Source of the DNA: Tous-C4FEB sp044356555
GTDB taxonomy: Bacteria > Verrucomicrobiota > Verrucomicrobiia > Opitutales > Opitutaceae
Direction: 5' to 3'
DNA length: 64,000 bases
NCBI GenBank assembly: GCA_044356555.1
Contig: JBIKWB010000001.1
Span: 243,114-307,113, forward strand
The notes below the pieces were generated by a model that was not told the DNA's origin, made no database searches, and saw only the letters and a program-made list of their open reading frames with translations. The position numbers and the translations under genes were made by a program. Of the stretch, positions 60,245-64,000 are shown piece by piece. Every line of letters begins with the position of its first letter. Positions within the stretch are counted from its first letter, which is position 1.

Positions 60245-61191
60245 GCCCGTGGTGCGGCCAAGGCAGGGAGATCCACGTGCAGGAGGTGGCGCTGCGCGAC
60301 GGTTTGCAGAGCGAGGCCGGTTTCGTTCCGACCGAGGAAAAAATCAAATTGGTCGACCGGCTCGCGGCGAGCGGGCTGGGGAAGATCGAGGTCAGCTCTT
60401 TTGTTTCGCCCCGTGCGGTTCCTCAATTGGCCGATGCAGAAGCGGTTTTCCAAGGCATCACCCGTCGTCCCGGTGTGATTTACGCGGCATTGGTGCCCAA
60501 CGTCCGCGGAATGGAGCGGGCCATCGTCGCCCGGGCCGATGAAGTGAACCTCGTGATGTCGGCCAGCGAGAGCCACAATCGCGCTAATCTGCGCATGTCG
60601 GGCGACGCCTCGTTCCAAGCCATCAAGGAGGCCGCCGCTCTCGCCGCCACGGCGGGAATGCGGGTCGCGGCATCGCTTTCGTGCAGCTTCGGTTGCCCGT
60701 TCGAAGGCGAGATTCCGGCCGCCACGATTCTGCGGTGGTGCCGCCGGTTGCAAGAGGAAGCGGGGATCCATTCGATCAGCCTGTGCGACACGACCGGCAT
60801 GGCGTATCCGGCGCTCGTGCACGAGCTCGTGGGACTCGTTCGCCCATCATCGCCGGAGGCCAACCTCACGCTTCATTTCCACAACACACGCGGACTCGGC
60901 CTGGCCAACGTCTTCGCGGGGATCGATGCGGGCGTGACCCATTTTGACGCCGCTTTGGCCGGGATCGGCGGCTGCCCGTATGCGCCGGGAGCCACCGGCA
61001 ACATCTGCACCGAGGATCTGATCCACGCGCTGGAAGTTTCCGGCTACCGGTGTGGCGTCGATCTGGATGCGTTGATCGCGACGGCGGGAGATTTTGAAAA
61101 ACTCCTCGGCCGCGCGACGCCGGGCCAAGTGATGAAGGCGGGCCGGCGATTACGTGGTCATCTCGCCGACCAGCACGGTCCGGCGGCCTAA
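60241..61191 (+). CDS. Hydroxymethylglutaryl-CoA lyase family protein
   Basis: A 316-residue TIM-barrel lyase of the HMGL/DRE-TIM group with GTG start. VALRDGLQSEAGFVPTEEKI carries the Arg-Asp-Gln active-site set, LTLHFHNTRGLGLANVFAGI the metal histidines, and GIGGCPYAPGATGNICTEDL the catalytic cysteine loop. HMG-CoA lyase makes acetyl-CoA and acetoacetate. Other members cleave citramalyl-type acids, so the substrate is an inference from the neighbouring CoA transferase. Confidence 0.9.
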   Translation: MSPWCGQGREIHVQEVALRDGLQSEAGFVPTEEKIKLVDRLAASGLGKIEVSSFVSPRAVPQLADAEAVFQGITRRPGVIYAALVPNVRGMERAIVARADEVNLVMSASESHNRANLRMSGDASFQAIKEAAALAATAGMRVAASLSCSFGCPFEGEIPAATILRWCRRLQEEAGIHSISLCDTTGMAYPALVHELVGLVRPSSPEANLTLHFHNTRGLGLANVFAGIDAGVTHFDAALAGIGGCPYAPGATGNICTEDLIHALEVSGYRCGVDLDALIATAGDFEKLLGRATPGQVMKAGRRLRGHLADQHGPAA

Positions 61192-61318
61192 AATCTTTGT
61201 CAGGCAGACGCTCAACCCGGCCAACGGAAGCCGCGGTTTGATGGTTGCCGACAACAATATACTCGCCTCGCGTCAAAGCCGTCCTTGGTTCCTCTAAGCC
61301 CTCCCTTTTGTCTTTGCG

Positions 61319-62845
61319 ATGACCACCCCACCCTCTGTTTCCAGAGTCCGCCTTGTCGGCCTGTTTTCCGGCCTCATTGTTTTCTCCGTCCTGCTCTGGG
61401 GCTGGGGTGGCCCGCCGGATCGCCCACTCGTCGGCGCGATGGCCGCCGTCGCGGCGCTCATGGCCATCTGGTGGATGACCGAGGCCGTGCCGCTGGCCGT
61501 CACCTCTTTGCTGCCGCTCGTGCTGTTTCCGCTGCTCGGGCTCGGTGATGTGCGCCGCACGCCGCAGAACTATTTCAACGAGATCATCGTCCTCTATCTC
61601 GGCGGTTTCTTCATCGCGCTGGCGATGGAGCAATGGCGGCTTCACCAGCGCATCGCCCTCGGCCTGCTCAACCGTATGGGTTCCAGCCCCGCCTCTGTTC
61701 TGGGCGGGTTCCTCCTCGCGACCTCCCTGTTGTCGATGTGGATTTCCAACTCTGCCACCGCGTTGATGATGCTCCCCATTGGCTTGGCGGTCATCCTGAA
61801 GCTCGAGGAGACCTTTGGCGCCGAGCGGGTCCGCCCGCTTGCCCTCGGGCTCATGCTCGCCATCGCCTACGGTTGCTCGATCGGCGGCATCGCCACGCTT
61901 GTCGGCACGCCGACGAACCTCGCGTTCCTGAAAATCTACCGCGACACGTTCCCCTCCGCCCCTCCGGTCGCCTTCGGTGAGTGGATGCTCTACGCCACTC
62001 CGTTGGCCGCCATCTTGCTGGCCGCCACCTGGTTCCTCCTCACGCGCGTCTTCTGCCGTTGCGATGCCACGCTCCGGCTCGACCGGTCCGTTGTCCGGGC
62101 TGAACTCAATGGCCTCGGCCCAATGCGCTTTGAGGAGAAAGTCATCGGTACGCTCTTCCTTGCCGTGGCTCTGATTTGGGTTTTCCGCAGCGATCTCAAC
62201 ATCGGCCTCTTCACCATCCCCGGTTGGAGCCGGTTGCATCCGGCGCTGGCCGCTTTGGACGACGGTTCGGCCGCACTGCTTGTCGCCCTTTTGCTTTTCT
62301 TCATCCCATCGCGCGCCGAACCCGGCCGCGCGCTGCTCGACGGCGGGACTTTCGCCAAGGTTCCTTGGGATATCTTGTTGCTGCTCGGCGGCGGCTTCGC
62401 CTTGGCCTCCGGATTTGTTTCCAGCGGCCTTTCCGAATACCTCGCCAAAGCCCTACGCGACTTCGGCCATTTGCCGGCTTTTGTCATTCTCGCTCTCGTT
62501 TGCTTGCTCATCACCTTCCTGACGGAGCTCACGTCCAACGTCGCCACCGCGACCATGTTTCTTCCGGTGCTCGCCGCTTGGGGCGTGGCGGAGGGCATCA
62601 ACCCGCTCATGCTGATGATCCCCGCCACGATTTCCGCCTCGATGGCCTTCATGCTCCCGGTCGCCACGCCGCCCAACGCCATTGTCTTCACGAGCCGGCG
62701 CGTTCGCATCGCCGAGATGGCCCGCGTCGGCTTGGCGCTCAACCTCATCGGCGTCATCGTCATCGCGGTCTATTCCCATTATATCTTGCCGATGATTTTC
62801 CGTTTCGACCCGACCCTCCTCCCGGTCTGGGCCGTATCGAAGTGA
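61319..62845 (+). CDS. SLC13/DASS family anion:sodium symporter
   Basis: A 508-residue membrane carrier with about eleven helices. LMAIWWMTEAVPLAVTSLLP is the family start, and both substrate-binding repeats are present: LSMWISNSATALMMLPIGLA and FLTELTSNVATATMFLPVLA (SNT/SNA-type motifs). A central loop links two similar halves. Members take up dicarboxylates, sulfate or citrate with sodium. It may have taken over uptake for the acid-degrading genes upstream after the MFS carrier was lost. Confidence 0.9.
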   Translation: MTTPPSVSRVRLVGLFSGLIVFSVLLWGWGGPPDRPLVGAMAAVAALMAIWWMTEAVPLAVTSLLPLVLFPLLGLGDVRRTPQNYFNEIIVLYLGGFFIALAMEQWRLHQRIALGLLNRMGSSPASVLGGFLLATSLLSMWISNSATALMMLPIGLAVILKLEETFGAERVRPLALGLMLAIAYGCSIGGIATLVGTPTNLAFLKIYRDTFPSAPPVAFGEWMLYATPLAAILLAATWFLLTRVFCRCDATLRLDRSVVRAELNGLGPMRFEEKVIGTLFLAVALIWVFRSDLNIGLFTIPGWSRLHPALAALDDGSAALLVALLLFFIPSRAEPGRALLDGGTFAKVPWDILLLLGGGFALASGFVSSGLSEYLAKALRDFGHLPAFVILALVCLLITFLTELTSNVATATMFLPVLAAWGVAEGINPLMLMIPATISASMAFMLPVATPPNAIVFTSRRVRIAEMARVGLALNLIGVIVIAVYSHYILPMIFRFDPTLLPVWAVSK

Positions 62846-62950
62846 GCGGCCAGACCGCCCGGGACAAGTGATGGCGGCGCGAGGGAGACGGCGGGAGCAC
62901 CTCGCCGACCCGCCCGGTCCCGTGGGCTGAAACTTAACGCCGGCAGGTTC

Positions 62951-63772
62951 TCAACTGCGCCAACGGACGCCGAGGTCCAGTGTTTTCCGACAGTATTCCA
63001 GACTGCGCTCCATGTGTTCAAGCTGCTGGACCTTGAGCTCTCCCGAGGGGCGGCCGCGACCTCGGTTGGTATCTTCAAGGAGCTGCGCCCGGTCGTAAGG
63101 ACGACCGCGTTTGGCCAAGGTGAGGAATCGGGAAAAGTCGCGCGAACGACCACGGGGAAACCAACGGGTCCAGAACTCCTCCGAAAAAACCGGTAAGACC
63201 ACCGGCGGACGTGCCGTGATCGGTTTACAAAAGATATGGACGTTCGCCGGGATGATTTCGGCGGCACGCGCGACGATGGCCTTGAAGTCGGGCGTCCCTT
63301 CACCGAGCGGAACCCACTGCACGGCCACGCCGCCATCGACTTCGTAGACCACGGAATCGCGCAGGTGAAAGGTCACGGCATAAGGGCCGAGTTCTTCCAG
63401 CGTCGTCATGGGATCTTCCGCCACAAAGACCGGATTGCCCGTATCGAGGTAGGAGCCGACAAATTCCTTCCCCGCCGTTTCGATCACCTCGCGCGTTTCC
63501 CACGCGAGGAGATCTTTGTGATTCTCGAGCGCGATCTTCAAACCGGCATCCATCACCTGGCTGCGCACCTCCTGCAGAATCTTGATGGCCGTCTCTTTGT
63601 GGCGTTCGACCGGACCGGGCGGAAAATGGTAACGGTCGGTTGCGATCAAGGTACGAACCAGGGGCGAGCCCATGGCGGCGGCGCGTTCGATGTTCTTGCG
63701 TAACTTTGAGACGGCTTGCGGATAAGCCTCAGGGGAGCCCGGGAGCAAGATGCCACCCCAATGCTGTCCCAC
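62951..63772 (-). pseudogene. Sugar phosphate isomerase/epimerase-like TIM barrel, 5' end lost to IS insertion
   Basis: A 273-codon frame whose first residues (GQHWGGILLPGSPEAYPQAV) correspond to the middle of the usual domain. The remaining barrel shows GSPLVRTLIATDRYHF, LKIALENHKDLLAWETREVI, VGSYLDTGNPVF and VTFHLRDSVVYE, with the acidic and histidine metal ligands of xylose-isomerase-like enzymes. Upstream, a TAA stop falls immediately before the GTG at 63772, and an IS4-type element begins. Roughly 80-100 N-terminal residues are missing, so the encoded protein is probably inactive. Confidence 0.8.
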
Positions 63773-64000
63773 TTAGTGAGCAAAGGCGTAATGTAAGCAG
63801 CATTTTTTCATGTAGTTAAGGCGTTAAGAGCCTGCTCACGATTTGAACCCGGAGGGCGCCTTTGGAGGTCGGACGCCTGATGAACACCGGGCAAACCGTC
63901 TTCACCCAAGTCATGGCGCGTATTCCTCACTGGGAGTTTCAGCGTGCATATGCAGCGTGCGGGGTGCCAGCTCCGCGCAGCGACGCCCTTTCGCCGTGGG
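63773..64000 (+). mobile_element. IS4-family insertion sequence, left end (runs off window)
   Basis: The transposase start at 63880 is preceded by about 107 bp of non-coding end, including TTAGTGAGCAAAGG at 63773 and a later GCCTGCTCACG, possible terminal and subterminal repeats. The exact left boundary (about 63762-63773) is a guess from where the isomerase reading frame ends. The right end is not in the window. Confidence 0.65.
63880..64000 (+). CDS. IS4 family transposase, N-terminus (partial)
   Basis: Forty codons are visible: MNTGQTVFTQVMARIPHWEF, then QRAYAACGVPAPRSD. This matches the N-terminal DUF4372 region of IS4-type DDE transposases (MNxGxxVFxQxMxxxPxxEF). The catalytic core lies outside the window. 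It points away from the interrupted isomerase gene. Confidence 0.78.
   Translation, partial: MNTGQTVFTQVMARIPHWEFQRAYAACGVPAPRSDALSPW

Overview
The window is high-GC DNA from a Gram-negative bacterium, most likely a verrucomicrobium close to Opitutaceae. This assignment is inferred from gene content, not from a marker gene. The evidence is four TonB-dependent receptors (three with a carboxypeptidase-regulatory-like N-terminal domain), a PVC-type membrane-bound dehydrogenase with a C-terminal haem motif, FecI/FecR signalling, sulfatases, a NagB-PIG-L fusion and a GHL10 lipoprotein. Genes lie on both strands in short operons with many ATGA-type overlaps. Many intergenic gaps hold REP-like inverted repeats.

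Layout. 1-7.7 kb: an ABC exporter pair (permease cut by the window edge), a GH88 unsaturated glucuronyl hydrolase, MarC, CstA, and two divergent RNA methyltransferases whose GTG starts lie in the mirrored arms of one palindromic repeat. 7.8-15.1 kb: a siderophore-type TonB receptor, a short cysteine-poor UvrC, CinA, a VapBC pair and PurC. 15.3-38.6 kb: a large amino-sugar and peptidoglycan region (below), followed by tRNA-Glu with a strong terminator. 39.4-47.0 kb: a second large TonB receptor and a 1430-residue SGNH/PVC dehydrogenase/cytochrome c protein. 47.2-49.7 kb: a gene graveyard with two intact toxin-antitoxin-like pairs, one antitoxin beside a broken vapC, and two relics of a paralogue of the neighbouring dehydrogenase. 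49.9-58.3 kb: a FecI-FecR-TonB receptor-sulfatase-sulfatase operon. 58.8-62.8 kb: an MFS transporter remnant, a CaiB-type CoA transferase, an HMG-CoA-lyase-like enzyme and an SLC13 carrier. 62.9-64.0 kb: a TIM-barrel isomerase gene cut at its 5' end by an IS4-type element that runs off the window.

The most interesting system is the 15.3-38.6 kb region, which looks like a muropeptide scavenging and catabolism locus. It encodes a PBP4-type endopeptidase, NagX, a NagB-PIG-L fusion, an AraC regulator, a TonB receptor, a DUF1460 amidase, an M20 peptidase, AnmK, MurQ, a GHL10 lipoprotein, an AmpG-like permease, two amidohydrolases, an AmiD-like amidase lipoprotein, NagZ and a dipeptide epimerase. 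Together they could take murein fragments from the surface to fructose-6-phosphate and free amino acids. No separate NagA is present in the window, and the PIG-L domain fused to NagB is a candidate replacement deacetylase. A 35-bp imperfect palindrome (TGGCA-N25-TGCCA) occurs twice, at the araC/nagB divergent promoter and upstream of the TonB receptor, and is a candidate operator tying the parts together.
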